This document shows, one piece after another, positions 24,380 through 32,942 of a DNA stretch of 35,301 nt. The DNA is taken from contig JAMOPB010000418.1 of the NCBI GenBank assembly GCA_027064945.1, forward strand, positions 1 to 35,301. Direction: 5' to 3'. Source of the DNA: Candidatus Cloacimonadota bacterium (GTDB lineage: Bacteria; Cloacimonadota; Cloacimonadia; Cloacimonadales; TCS61). The first letter of the stretch is position 1. Every line of letters starts with the position of its first letter. The notes under the pieces were generated by a model. The model searched no databases. It worked only from the letters and a program-made list of their open reading frames with translations, and was not told where the DNA came from. The position numbers and the translations under genes were made by a program.

Positions 24380-25456
24380 TTGAGAGTTAAACATTTATCA
24401 ATACAGAATTTTCGGAACATATTAAAGTTCAATAAAAAATTTGAACCTGCCGGTGCTATTATATTTGGAAAAAATGGTACCGGCAAAACTAATTTGTTAG
24501 AAGCAATTAGTTATTGTGCTTTTGGAAAATCTATAAGGTCTGCTTCTGATAGTGATCTTGTAAGTTTTTCAAAAGCATTTTTTCGTTTGGAATCTACTTT
24601 CGAAATTCAAGGAAATAAGATCGAAATCGATGCAGCATTTGATAATAAAAGAAAACTTATAAAACTAGATGATTGCAAGATTGATAAAATTAGTGAGTTG
24701 TATAAATATGCCAAAGTAGTTTATTTTTCACCGGAAGATATTGAACTGGTTAGTGGTGGTCCTTCATACAGACGGAAATTCATTGATTTAGCAATTTCTC
24801 AAACTTCCTATAAGTATTTGGATAGTCTAAGAACTTATAATCGAATTTTAAAACAAAGAAATGCACTTTTGAAAACTGATTTTTCCTTCAAAGAAAAAAA
24901 AATTTGGGATGAGCGTTTAGCAAAAGTAGCAGGAGAAATAATTGAAGATAGATTGGAATATCTAGAAGCATTTATCCCTCAACTTTGTGATAAATATTTT
25001 TTTGTTAGCGGAAAGGAAGAATCGCTTTCAATTGAGTATAAATTTAGTTTCCCAAGAAATGAGTTATTAGATTTTTCCCAAAATATTAAAGAGCATTTGG
25101 AAGAAATAGAAAATAATGAAATCAGAATGCAAAGAACTTTAGTTGGACCGCATCTGGACGATATTGAATTTTCGATAAAAGGGAAACCGGCTAGAAATTT
25201 TGGATCTCAAGGTCAAAAAAGGTCTTTGGCGATAACAGCTAGGTTAGTACAAGCATACATTATTAGAAAAAAAAATAATGATGCACCAATATTGATATTT
25301 GATGATGTGCTGGCAGACCTTGATAGAGTAAGAGCTCAAAAAATTATGGATGTTTTGGAAGATGATCATCAAATATTTATTGCAACACCAAATTTAGGAC
25401 TGTATGAAGATTTTGGATTGGAAACTATTAATCTGGAGAAATTGTTGAATGATTAG
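24380..25456 (+). CDS. recF: DNA replication and repair protein RecF
   Basis: RecF helps load RecA at single-strand gaps behind stalled forks. The 358-residue SMC-like ATPase has Walker A FGKNGTGKTN with Lys36, the RecF block YFSPEDIELVSGGPSYRRKFID, signature GSQGQKRSLAITARL, and Walker B ILIFDDVLADLD. The start is TTG at 24380, directly after the dnaN stop; the resulting RVKHLSIQNFRN is the usual family N-terminus and no nearby ATG fits. With no visible ribosome binding site, translation probably depends on coupling to dnaN. The end overlaps the next gene by eight bases. recO and recR are not in the window. Confidence 0.95.
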   Translation: MRVKHLSIQNFRNILKFNKKFEPAGAIIFGKNGTGKTNLLEAISYCAFGKSIRSASDSDLVSFSKAFFRLESTFEIQGNKIEIDAAFDNKRKLIKLDDCKIDKISELYKYAKVVYFSPEDIELVSGGPSYRRKFIDLAISQTSYKYLDSLRTYNRILKQRNALLKTDFSFKEKKIWDERLAKVAGEIIEDRLEYLEAFIPQLCDKYFFVSGKEESLSIEYKFSFPRNELLDFSQNIKEHLEEIENNEIRMQRTLVGPHLDDIEFSIKGKPARNFGSQGQKRSLAITARLVQAYIIRKKNNDAPILIFDDVLADLDRVRAQKIMDVLEDDHQIFIATPNLGLYEDFGLETINLEKLLND

Positions 25457-26681
25457 CAAAAAAAGTGTTTTTGGTTGGTTGATGTATGATTTTGCCAATT
25501 CTGCCTTTACAACTGTAATTGTAACAGTTGTCTATAGCGTTTATTTTAGAAATGTTGTAGTCAATGATGGCGAATTAGGTACAGCATTATGGGGAAGGGC
25601 TGTAAGTATTTCGATGTTGCTTGTAGCAATAAGTGCTCCCATTTTAGGTGCTGTTGCAGATTATTCTCGTTCCAAAAAGAAATTTCTTTTTATTAATTGC
25701 TATCTGACAGTAATTTTCACAGCACTCTTATATTTCGTAAAAGCCGGTGATATAAAAACAGGAATGATCTTTTTTATTGTCGCAAATTATGGATTCAATA
25801 GCGGGAATGTTTTTTATAATGCACTGTTACCAGCAGTAACCACAAGAGAAAATATGGGAAAAATTTCCGGTTTAGGCTGGGGATTCGGTTATATTGGCGG
25901 TTTGCTTTCTTTGATAATAGTGTTGCCTTTTGTACATAATCATCAAACTCGTCTGGTGTTCCCATTAGTAGCACTGTTTTTTGGATTATTTGCTATATTT
26001 ACTTTTGTTTTGTTAAGAGAAGTTCATAAACCTTCAAAGCGTACAAATTATTTTAAAACAGCTTATCGTAGAATTATGCATACTGCTAGGAATATAAAAG
26101 ATTTTAAAGAATTGCTGAAATTTATTCTTAGTTATCTGATCTATAATGACGGAATAATCGTTGTAATTAGTTTTGGGGCTATTTACGGTTCAACACGATT
26201 TGGTATGACACAAAAAGAACTAATCATATATTTTATAATAGCAAATATCACTTCCATAATCGGTTCATTTAGTTTTGGATTTATTACAGATAAAATCGGT
26301 GCAAAAAAAACAATAAGTATTACTCTGTTTATCTGGATGGCAGTTGTTTTAGCAGCTTTTTTCAGTAAAACAATTACTCATTATTATTATGTAGGTGTGC
26401 TAGCCGGAATAGCTATCGGAGCAAGTCAATCCTCTAGTAGAACAATGTTGGCTTTACTTACTCCTGAAGCCAAAATGGGAGAGTTCTTCGGATTTTATTC
26501 TGTAACGGGGAAAATGGCTTCTGTACTTGGTCCTTTGATTTATGGCGAAGTTGCAAGAATTACAGGTGATCAAAAGTGGGCTATATTATCCGTGTTAATA
26601 TTTTTTATAGTAGGATTGCTTTTGCTAAATACTGTTGATGAAGCTAAAGGACGAAAAACAGCGGAAGCCTGGATTGAATAG
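25449..26681 (+). CDS. MFS transporter, UMF1 family
   Basis: The 410-residue protein has about twelve membrane helices and the UMF1/Atg22-like N-terminus KKSVFGWLMYDFANSAFTTV, with the conserved Y-D-x-A-N-S-A-F. GFITDKIGAKK is the MFS loop between helices of the second half, and AIGASQSSSRTMLALLTP and EFFGFYSVTGKMASVLGP are further UMF1 blocks. The substrate of bacterial UMF1 proteins is generally unknown; yeast Atg22 exports amino acids from the vacuole. It overlaps recF by eight bases, so it shares the dnaN-recF transcript, though I see no functional tie. Confidence 0.92.
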   Translation: MISKKSVFGWLMYDFANSAFTTVIVTVVYSVYFRNVVVNDGELGTALWGRAVSISMLLVAISAPILGAVADYSRSKKKFLFINCYLTVIFTALLYFVKAGDIKTGMIFFIVANYGFNSGNVFYNALLPAVTTRENMGKISGLGWGFGYIGGLLSLIIVLPFVHNHQTRLVFPLVALFFGLFAIFTFVLLREVHKPSKRTNYFKTAYRRIMHTARNIKDFKELLKFILSYLIYNDGIIVVISFGAIYGSTRFGMTQKELIIYFIIANITSIIGSFSFGFITDKIGAKKTISITLFIWMAVVLAAFFSKTITHYYYVGVLAGIAIGASQSSSRTMLALLTPEAKMGEFFGFYSVTGKMASVLGPLIYGEVARITGDQKWAILSVLIFFIVGLLLLNTVDEAKGRKTAEAWIE

Positions 26682-26783
26682 TTGTTAATTCTAAAAGTAA
26701 TTTAAAGCAAATCTATAATTTAAGTTTACAATTTACTTATTGGAAAAATTTTGGTTAAAACAAATTAAACGAGGTATTTAAAA

Positions 26784-27146
26784 ATGCAAAGATTAATGCT
26801 TTTATCAAAAATTCATAGAGCTACAGTTACAGAAAGAGATTTGAATTATGTAGGTAGTATTACAATAGATAAAAATCTTATCGAAGCATGTGGAATGTAT
26901 GTAAATGAAAAAGTTGATATTTATAATATCAGTAATGGTAATAGATTTTCTACCTATGTAATTGAAGGTGAAGCAGGCTCGGGAATAATCGGAGTCAATG
27001 GTGCAGCAGCACGTATGGTTAGTTTGGGAGACAAGGTAATTATATGTAATTATGGTAGAATGACAGAAGAAGAGATTGCTAAGCATGAGCCAACTGTGAT
27101 TGTAGTAGAAGATGATGAGAATTTGGAGTTCCATAAACATGTCTAA
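26784..27146 (+). CDS. panD: Aspartate 1-decarboxylase (pyruvoyl enzyme)
   Basis: PanD makes beta-alanine from aspartate for pantothenate and coenzyme A. The 120-residue proenzyme is canonical: Lys9 and the self-cleavage pair Gly24-Ser25 in YVGSITID, which yields the N-terminal pyruvoyl group, then YNISNGNRFSTYVIEGE and the active-site loop GVNGAAARM. A GAGG site (26771-26774) lies nine bases before the ATG, and a TATAAT at 26714-26719 may be its -10 box, though its -35 is poor. It overlaps panC by eight bases. panB and panE are not visible. Confidence 0.96.
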   Translation: MQRLMLLSKIHRATVTERDLNYVGSITIDKNLIEACGMYVNEKVDIYNISNGNRFSTYVIEGEAGSGIIGVNGAAARMVSLGDKVIICNYGRMTEEEIAKHEPTVIVVEDDENLEFHKHV

Positions 27147-27978
27147 ATTGAAGGTGATCGATTCAATTGAAGAGATGCAGGAAATTTCTGCTAATTGGTC
27201 GGAAGAAGTAGGATTTGTTCCTACAATGGGCTACCTGCATGAAGGACATCTTAGCTTAGTAAAAGCTGCAAAAGAAAATTGCAAGATAGTTGTTGTAAGC
27301 ATCTATGTAAATCCTAGTCAATTTGCTCCCAATGAAGATCTTGATACTTATCCAAGAGATTTTGACCGAGATAAAAAACTTTTGGAAGAATTGGAAGTTG
27401 ATTATCTCTTTTTCCCTAAAGATAGTGATATGTATCCACAAAATTATAAAACTTGGGTTAATGTGAATGATCTGACGAAAGGTTTATGCGGGAAATCAAG
27501 ACCAACTCATTTTCAAGGTGTAACAACTGTTGTAAGCAAACTGATAAACATTGTTAATCCTAATAAAATGTTTATGGGTGAAAAAGATTTCCAACAGATT
27601 ACAGTTTTAAAACGTATGGTAGAAGATTTAAATTTCCGAGTTAAGATTATAGGTTGTGATATTGTCCGAGAGAAAGACGGCTTGGCAATGAGTTCCAGGA
27701 ATAAAAATCTTAAATCTGAAGATAGAGAAAAAGCTTTAAGTTTAAGTAGATCTATCAAACTAGCAAAGAATTTGTTTAGAGATGGAGAAATAGAAAGCAG
27801 AATCATCAAAGAGAAAATTTGGGAATTAATAAATTCTTCCGGTGCTAAAGTTGATTATGTAGAAATTGTAGATCCTGTAACATTGGAAGATGTAGAAAAA
27901 GTAGATGAAAAAAGCCGTGTAATTTTGGCAGCTTATGTTGGCTCTGTCCGGCTAATTGATAATGGTAATTTAGAATAA
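27139..27978 (+). CDS. panC: Pantothenate synthetase
   Basis: PanC joins pantoate and beta-alanine using ATP, so it uses the product of PanD directly. The 279-residue protein has FVPTMGYLHEGHLSLV (the HxGH nucleotide motif, His34 and His37), IYVNPSQFAPNEDLDTYPR, THFQGVTTVVSKL, FMGEKDFQQ and the KMSKS-like LAMSSRN. An in-frame ATG at 27112 would add nine residues inside panD with no family support. ATG 27139 has GGAG at 27125-27128, ten bases upstream, and gives the normal N-terminus. A strong terminator follows. Confidence 0.96.
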   Translation: MSKLKVIDSIEEMQEISANWSEEVGFVPTMGYLHEGHLSLVKAAKENCKIVVVSIYVNPSQFAPNEDLDTYPRDFDRDKKLLEELEVDYLFFPKDSDMYPQNYKTWVNVNDLTKGLCGKSRPTHFQGVTTVVSKLINIVNPNKMFMGEKDFQQITVLKRMVEDLNFRVKIIGCDIVREKDGLAMSSRNKNLKSEDREKALSLSRSIKLAKNLFRDGEIESRIIKEKIWELINSSGAKVDYVEIVDPVTLEDVEKVDEKSRVILAAYVGSVRLIDNGNLE

Positions 27979-27986
27979 TATTTTTT

Positions 27987-28017
27987 ATAGGAAACTTTTT
28001 AGTTTCCTATTTTTTTT
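27987..28017 (+). terminator. Strong intrinsic terminator after panC
   Basis: ATAGGAAACT (27987-27996) and AGTTTCCTAT (28001-28010) form a perfect 10-bp stem with a TTTT loop, followed by seven T bases. It closes the panDC transcript. Confidence 0.88.
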
Positions 28018-28070
28018 CTTTACACTTTGCTAATGTTTTTAGAAATTTATCGTGCATGAGGGAGGAAGCG

Positions 28071-29393
28071 ATGCAAATTTCTGAAAAGTTTATTTTCCAT
28101 ATTTGGGATGCTCAACATTTAAAAACAAATCTGAAAACAGCTACTAATAAGGATGTACAGATATTGTATGTAGGCAGATGGAATAATTCGTCCGGACCGG
28201 ATTTTAAAGATGTAGTGATTAAAATAGAAAATCAAATATTACGTGGTGATGTAGAAATTCATCAAAAAGTATATGATTGGCAGCTTCACAAACATCACGA
28301 AGATCCGAATTTCAATAATGTGGTTTTACACGTGGTTTATGATAACAGCAGCGATATAAAATACACAATTAATGAAGCCGGGGATTTGATAGAAATTTTA
28401 GAAATACAATATTTCTTAGATCAATCAATAAGTAAATTATTAGAAAAATATGAGGGGATATCACTTTCTGTTAAGGGTGATTTTTGTGAATATTTTGCCG
28501 GTAAAACAAGTGATATAACATCAAAATTATTAGAGAAAAATGGAATTGAAAGATTGCATAAAAAGATGAGAAGATTTTCCAGTGAAATGATTTTTGATGA
28601 TCTTGATCAAATTGCATATCAAGGAATATTGGAAGCTTTGGGATATAATAAAAATAAATTCCAGATGTTGCAATTATCCAGAGAAATAACTTTTGACTTT
28701 ATCAAAAAAAGCAAACTTAAAGGTATGACCAAAGAACAATTACTTTCGATATTTATTTTTAGTAGCTCACTTTCAGATCATATACCTAATAATTTTCCCA
28801 ATCAACTAAAATATAAATTAATCTCATTATACACCGAGCAACATTTCTTTTTAAATAAAATTGATATAGATTGGAAATTATTCAGAATTAGGCCTGTAAA
28901 TCATCCTGTTAATAGAATCGTACAAATCATAGATTTTCTTTGGGAAGCAAGTGATAGCTCGATTTTTAACAAATTTCTAACTCTTTTTTCATTTAGTGAT
29001 AATCAAATTGATATGAAAGAATTTTATTTTAGATTAAATAAGTTATTTGCTCCTACAGATGATAATCTTCCTGAACATTATCGAATAGGAAAAACAAGAT
29101 TGGATACAATTGGAATAAATATTATTATTCCTTTAGTTTTATTATATGCGGGAAAAATGAATTATAAGAATTTAACGGAAGTTACAAAAAACATTTATAA
29201 AAATTATCGTGCATTACCAAAAAATCATATTGAAAGTCATATGCATAGATTTATGCAACAATCTCAAATAAAAGTAGTTAGGAAAAAAGCAATTTATCAG
29301 CAAGGATTATTAAATCTTTATTATGATTTCTGTAAAGATCACAATTGCCAAATCTGCAAAGCAAAACTGGATGCAGATTTGGCCAAAATGTAA
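28071..29393 (+). CDS. DUF2851 family protein
   Basis: The 440-residue protein matches DUF2851, a family of unknown function common in Bacteroidetes and relatives. Hallmarks are EKFIFHIWDAQHLKTNL, YVGRWNNSSGPDFKDVVIKI, RGDVEIHQKVYDWQLHKHH and NFNNVVLHVVYDN near the N-terminus, where the histidine and acidic residues resemble a metal-dependent hydrolase. The C-terminal YDFCKDHNCQICKAK holds clustered cysteines that could bind zinc or an iron-sulfur cluster. ATG 28056 is in frame but lies just before GGAGG (28061-28065), and ATG 28071 has correct spacing, so I chose 28071. It is a single gene that converges on the GAF protein with a four-base gap. No signal peptide is seen. Confidence 0.85.
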   Translation: MQISEKFIFHIWDAQHLKTNLKTATNKDVQILYVGRWNNSSGPDFKDVVIKIENQILRGDVEIHQKVYDWQLHKHHEDPNFNNVVLHVVYDNSSDIKYTINEAGDLIEILEIQYFLDQSISKLLEKYEGISLSVKGDFCEYFAGKTSDITSKLLEKNGIERLHKKMRRFSSEMIFDDLDQIAYQGILEALGYNKNKFQMLQLSREITFDFIKKSKLKGMTKEQLLSIFIFSSSLSDHIPNNFPNQLKYKLISLYTEQHFFLNKIDIDWKLFRIRPVNHPVNRIVQIIDFLWEASDSSIFNKFLTLFSFSDNQIDMKEFYFRLNKLFAPTDDNLPEHYRIGKTRLDTIGINIIIPLVLLYAGKMNYKNLTEVTKNIYKNYRALPKNHIESHMHRFMQQSQIKVVRKKAIYQQGLLNLYYDFCKDHNCQICKAKLDADLAKM

Positions 29394-29397
29394 AAAA

Positions 29398-30327
29398 TTA
29401 TATTAATCTACATGCATCCTTAGCTATCATTTTTGCCTCTTTAATCAGATCCATCACGTTATTGGTTTCATCATTTGCCTGAGAAACTCCCCAACCTCTA
29501 ATGATATTGTTTTTTTGGATTATATCGATAAAACTACCTTCAATCCGTTTGATAGTTAGAAGTGCATTTTTCTTATCGGTTTCAGGCAGTGCAATCAAAA
29601 AAATATTATTCTGATATCTGCCAATTATATCAGTAGTTCTAAGGTTATCTTTAATATAATCTCCAATAGATTCAATTATTTTACTTACCTTATTAACTCC
29701 ACGCTTATTGACTAAAGATTTATAGTTATCGATATATAGAACACAAAGACTGATATCTCTATTATAACGTTTCATAAGCCTTAATGATGTGTTCGCTTTA
29801 TGGGTAAAAGGTTGGAATTTATGAACGTGATTTATTTGATAAAATCCTTCATGCTGTGCAATATCATCTTCTAAGTTATGAATTCTGACGGTGATACTGC
29901 CAATGCTTCCATAAAATTTTATTAGTTCTTGATGCTCTTCTGAAAAGAATCCTTCTTTTTTATCTAAAAACATAAATCCGAAAAGCTCTGATTTATAAAA
30001 AATGGGGGTAATTATAAGATGAGAAAAATCGTGTTCAAATTTGTAAAATCCATATTCATCTATTTCAATTTGTTCAAATTTCATCATCTCTTGAACGAGA
30101 GGATCACCGGCAGTAAAAATAGTGTCTTTAGCAAAATGATGACTGATATGCCTACTAATTTTCAATCTGTATAATTCTGTATGAGGAACTTTTAGAAAAA
30201 TACCCAAACTTTGATATTTTATCTCCTTTTCTAAATCTCTTAAAATTCTAGACAAACTCTTTTCTAATGGCAGATCAGCTTGAATGTCCTTTTGCAATTC
30301 CACAAAATGTTTTATCGAAAAATCCAT
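29398..30327 (-). CDS. GAF-domain protein with degenerate GGDEF domain
   Basis: The 309-residue soluble protein has an N-terminal GAF-like sensor (about residues 15-155, with SLGIFLKVPHTELYRL, LIITPIFYKSELFGFMFLDK and FFSEEHQELIKFYGS). A C-terminal domain of about residues 175-305 has GGDEF topology (LCVLYIDNYKSLVNKRG, then RTTDIIGRYQNNIFLIAL). The catalytic GGDEF is replaced by QNNIF at residues 239-243, so cyclase activity is unlikely. The inhibitory-site motif RxxD is kept (Arg230, Asp233) at the normal five-residue distance, so the domain might bind c-di-GMP. AGGAG lies six bases before the ATG. It is the last gene of the leftward envelope operon, nine bases after the DUF4139 gene. Confidence 0.8.
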   Translation of the reverse strand: MDFSIKHFVELQKDIQADLPLEKSLSRILRDLEKEIKYQSLGIFLKVPHTELYRLKISRHISHHFAKDTIFTAGDPLVQEMMKFEQIEIDEYGFYKFEHDFSHLIITPIFYKSELFGFMFLDKKEGFFSEEHQELIKFYGSIGSITVRIHNLEDDIAQHEGFYQINHVHKFQPFTHKANTSLRLMKRYNRDISLCVLYIDNYKSLVNKRGVNKVSKIIESIGDYIKDNLRTTDIIGRYQNNIFLIALPETDKKNALLTIKRIEGSFIDIIQKNNIIRGWGVSQANDETNNVMDLIKEAKMIAKDACRLI

Positions 30328-30336
30328 ATTGCACTC

Positions 30337-31695
30337 CTAATTTTTAATACGTTCTGACCAATTAATTATTTGTTTTCCGCCAGCTTTGATTGAGACTATA
30401 AATTTAATTTGATGAGCATTTATTTTTTTATAATTTATATTGTTATTTAGTATTGTCCAATCTCCGGAAATGTTATGGATAACTTCAATCTCTTTTGTTT
30501 CTTTACTTTGATTTTCTAAAGAAACTCTCATTTTCTTTTGAATTAATTTTCTATCAATTTTCTTATACTCAAGTTGTTCTGTTTTTCCAACCAAATCAAA
30601 AGCATTTCCAATTGTAACAACAACTTCTTGGTTAACTGCTGTGTGTTTGATTCTATCTTCTCCAATAAATTGTAAGCTTTTATCTGCTTTGTCTTCTTGA
30701 TAAATTTTTATTCTTCCTTTGGGAAGTGGAAGCTTTAAACCTGATGCTTCATCGTTTTTAAATTTGATCTGTGATATAATCTTATTACTAAAAGTATTGT
30801 ATCTGTTGGATTGTTCAGCTTTAACGATTTTTGATGGAAACAATTGAATTTGCTTAATTTGTTTATTAGCAATTGAAACATTCTGGTCTAAAGTATAAAG
30901 ATGAAAATCATTGAACGATTTTTCATTAAACTCCGGAGGAGCTTCAAGAGCCATGTCAACATTTGAATCATACATAGCTACTCTTGCTAATGATTTAGCA
31001 TGTTGAGGAGAAATTGTTTTATTTACATCTCCTGCCATTAATTTAAGTTTAACATTTTCAAATTTTTTCCCTGAATAATTTTTGATTGTTACCCAGGAAT
31101 TAATATCAAGTTTTTTTGTTTCGGGATTCCAAATACAATTGTAATCAACATCCCAGCTTAATCCATCACATAAGTAACTGATATTTGCTTTGTATTTTGC
31201 TTTTTTGGGAGCATATAATTTCCAACGTAAAGTTGGTTTTAGATAGAAATTATCAGGTAATTTTGCTAAGGTGATATTTCTAATTGTAGAACGGTTGATA
31301 AGAATCAATTTCTTGCTTGAATTTTCTAAAACGCCAATTGTTTTTGAATCGGTGAATTGCAATATTCCTTCCAAATAATACTCTTCCTCAGTTTGGATAA
31401 TAACATCTTCACCAATGTATTTTTGCATAATTTGCTCTGTATTTGCCAAATCAAATTCATAATTTTGAGAAAAAATTTGCAAAGAATTATTTTGTGAATC
31501 TAAGATTACAGATTTTGCATCGATAGTATTTGGTATATTTTCGTAGTAATAATCTTGTAAACCTGCTTTAAGACCAAGTTCAAGCTTAGTTCTTATCAAA
31601 GAAAAATTGTTATTATAAATAGTTACTTGTGTCTCATTGGAAAATAAAATTGCAACTAAAAATAATGCAAAGAAAACAAAACAAACCTTTTTCAT
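30337..31695 (-). CDS. Secreted DUF4139-domain protein
   Basis: The 452-residue protein has a signal peptide (MKKVCFVFFALFLVAILFS) and matches DUF4139: an N-terminal part beginning TQVTIYNNNFSLIRTKLEL and a core with WKLYAPKKAKYKANISYLCDGLSWDVDYNCIW, split here as KKAKYKANISYL and GLSWDVDYNCIW, then KNYSGKKFENVKLKLMAGDVN, and a C-terminal ISGDWTILNNN strand. The family is periplasmic or surface-exposed with no settled function. A GGAGG site lies four bases before the ATG. The gene is 39 bases after udk and nine bases before the GAF protein gene. Placement with a glycosyltransferase and a flippase suggests an envelope role. Confidence 0.85.
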   Translation of the reverse strand: MKKVCFVFFALFLVAILFSNETQVTIYNNNFSLIRTKLELGLKAGLQDYYYENIPNTIDAKSVILDSQNNSLQIFSQNYEFDLANTEQIMQKYIGEDVIIQTEEEYYLEGILQFTDSKTIGVLENSSKKLILINRSTIRNITLAKLPDNFYLKPTLRWKLYAPKKAKYKANISYLCDGLSWDVDYNCIWNPETKKLDINSWVTIKNYSGKKFENVKLKLMAGDVNKTISPQHAKSLARVAMYDSNVDMALEAPPEFNEKSFNDFHLYTLDQNVSIANKQIKQIQLFPSKIVKAEQSNRYNTFSNKIISQIKFKNDEASGLKLPLPKGRIKIYQEDKADKSLQFIGEDRIKHTAVNQEVVVTIGNAFDLVGKTEQLEYKKIDRKLIQKKMRVSLENQSKETKEIEVIHNISGDWTILNNNINYKKINAHQIKFIVSIKAGGKQIINWSERIKN

Positions 31696-31734
31696 ACATC
31701 CTCCGAATTTGATTTTTTTATTTTAACAAAGTGA

Positions 31735-32346
31735 TTATAAATTAGATCTTATTCGAGCTAAGATCATTTCAATTCCAACAACGTTATTTCCACCTCTTGG
31801 TATGATTATATCTGCAAATCTTTTACTAGGTTCTACAAATTCAATATGCATAGGACGTACAGTAGCTTTGTATTGATTTATTACTGAATCTAAAGAACGG
31901 CCTCTTTGTTTTATATCACGTTCAATACGTCGTAATATTCGTATATCAGCATCAGTATCTACAAATATTTTGATATCAAGTAAATCACGTAATTCACGAT
32001 TTTCAAAAATTAGTATACCTTCAACAATTATAATGGGAGTAGGTAATAATTTTTTTGTCCTTTTGGTTCTTAGATGTTCTTCAAAAGAATAGATTGGTGT
32101 TTCAATAGGAATATTGTTTTTCAAAGCTTTAATATGTTGGATTAAAAGAGAAGTTTCATAAGTATTGGGATGATCGTAATTTAATTTCGCTCTTTCATCA
32201 AAATCTAAATTAGAGAAGTTTTTATAATAGTTGTCGTGCCGTAAAACTGTTAATTTACTTTTAAATTCTTCTTGTATTGAGTTCGCAATTGAAGTTTTAC
32301 CTGAAGCTGTTCCTCCGGCAATTCCGATAATTAAAGGTCGATGCAT
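31735..32346 (-). CDS. udk: Uridine kinase
   Basis: Udk phosphorylates uridine and cytidine in pyrimidine salvage. The 203-residue protein has P-loop GIAGGTASGKTS near the N-terminus, the substrate motif RHDNYYKN, DFDERAKLNYDHPNTYE, PIYSFEEHLRT, a Walker-B-like IIIVEGILIF, and the lid with RRIERDIKQRGR. Length is normal. Its ATG shares one base with the stop of the methyltransferase (TAATG), and AAAGGA lies upstream, so it is coupled. Its role within this envelope operon could be UMP supply for UDP-sugars, but operon convenience is equally possible. Confidence 0.95.
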   Translation of the reverse strand: MHRPLIIGIAGGTASGKTSIANSIQEEFKSKLTVLRHDNYYKNFSNLDFDERAKLNYDHPNTYETSLLIQHIKALKNNIPIETPIYSFEEHLRTKRTKKLLPTPIIIVEGILIFENRELRDLLDIKIFVDTDADIRILRRIERDIKQRGRSLDSVINQYKATVRPMHIEFVEPSKRFADIIIPRGGNNVVGIEMILARIRSNL

Positions 32347-32942
32347 TATTTTATCCTTTCCCTTTTAAAATATGAAACCATTAAACCTGAACCAATTTCA
32401 ATTAATACGTTCTCAAATTGTTGATCTAAATTGATAAAGTCAAGGTATTCTTGTACTGTCTTTTTATGAGATATAATATTATCTGCTATAACTATTGCTG
32501 TATCCTGCAATTTTGGGATTAATAATTTTATATATTTGATATAGCCGATTTTTCCAGCATCTAAAAAAGCGTAATCAAATGTTTTATCTAAATTAGGAAT
32601 TACCTCTTCCGCCATGCCAAAATGTTGTGTTATATTATTAATTCCTTCCAGATTTGATTTGCTTAGATTATACCTGCTTTCATCCACTTCGATAGTATCC
32701 AATTCACCGGAATTATAACTACACGCGGTAGCTTGCCAAAATGTGGAAAAGCCGTTAGAAGTTCCAACTTCAATTAGCTGTTTACATCTTTTTTCCAAGA
32801 TAAAATTAAATAGATATTTTGCTGTCTCATCATCAATATTCCATAAGCGATGAATTTCTGCTTTCTGTTTGGCGAACTCTTCAATTTTATCAGAATATTT
32901 TTCTTTAATTACGTTAAATTTATTTCCATTTGTATTTTCCAA
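32346..32942 (-). CDS. SAM-dependent O-methyltransferase (family 3-like)
   Basis: The 198-residue protein has the class I SAM-binding motif LIEVGTSNGFSTFW, an acidic residue after the second strand (DTIEVDESRYN), and FDYAFLDAGKIGYIKYIKLL and AIVIADNIISHKK, as in catechol/caffeoyl-CoA-type O-methyltransferases where the Asp and Asn bind metal. The substrate is unknown. The start is TTG at 32942: AGAGG (32948-32952) lies five bases before it and no in-frame ATG is nearby. The first 23 bases overlap the glycosyltransferase gene. Position in the operon suggests a sugar, lipid or carrier substrate, which is inference only. Confidence 0.82.
   Translation of the reverse strand: MENTNGNKFNVIKEKYSDKIEEFAKQKAEIHRLWNIDDETAKYLFNFILEKRCKQLIEVGTSNGFSTFWQATACSYNSGELDTIEVDESRYNLSKSNLEGINNITQHFGMAEEVIPNLDKTFDYAFLDAGKIGYIKYIKLLIPKLQDTAIVIADNIISHKKTVQEYLDFINLDQQFENVLIEIGSGLMVSYFKRERIK

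Noticed and set aside
27112..27138. Upstream ATG extension of panC
   Set aside because: It would add nine residues inside panD with no family support; ATG 27139 has a ribosome binding site and gives the normal N-terminus.
28018..28055. Sigma-54 promoter ahead of the DUF2851 gene
   Set aside because: TTTACACTTTGC only vaguely recalls the -24/-12 pattern and lacks the GG and properly spaced GC elements.
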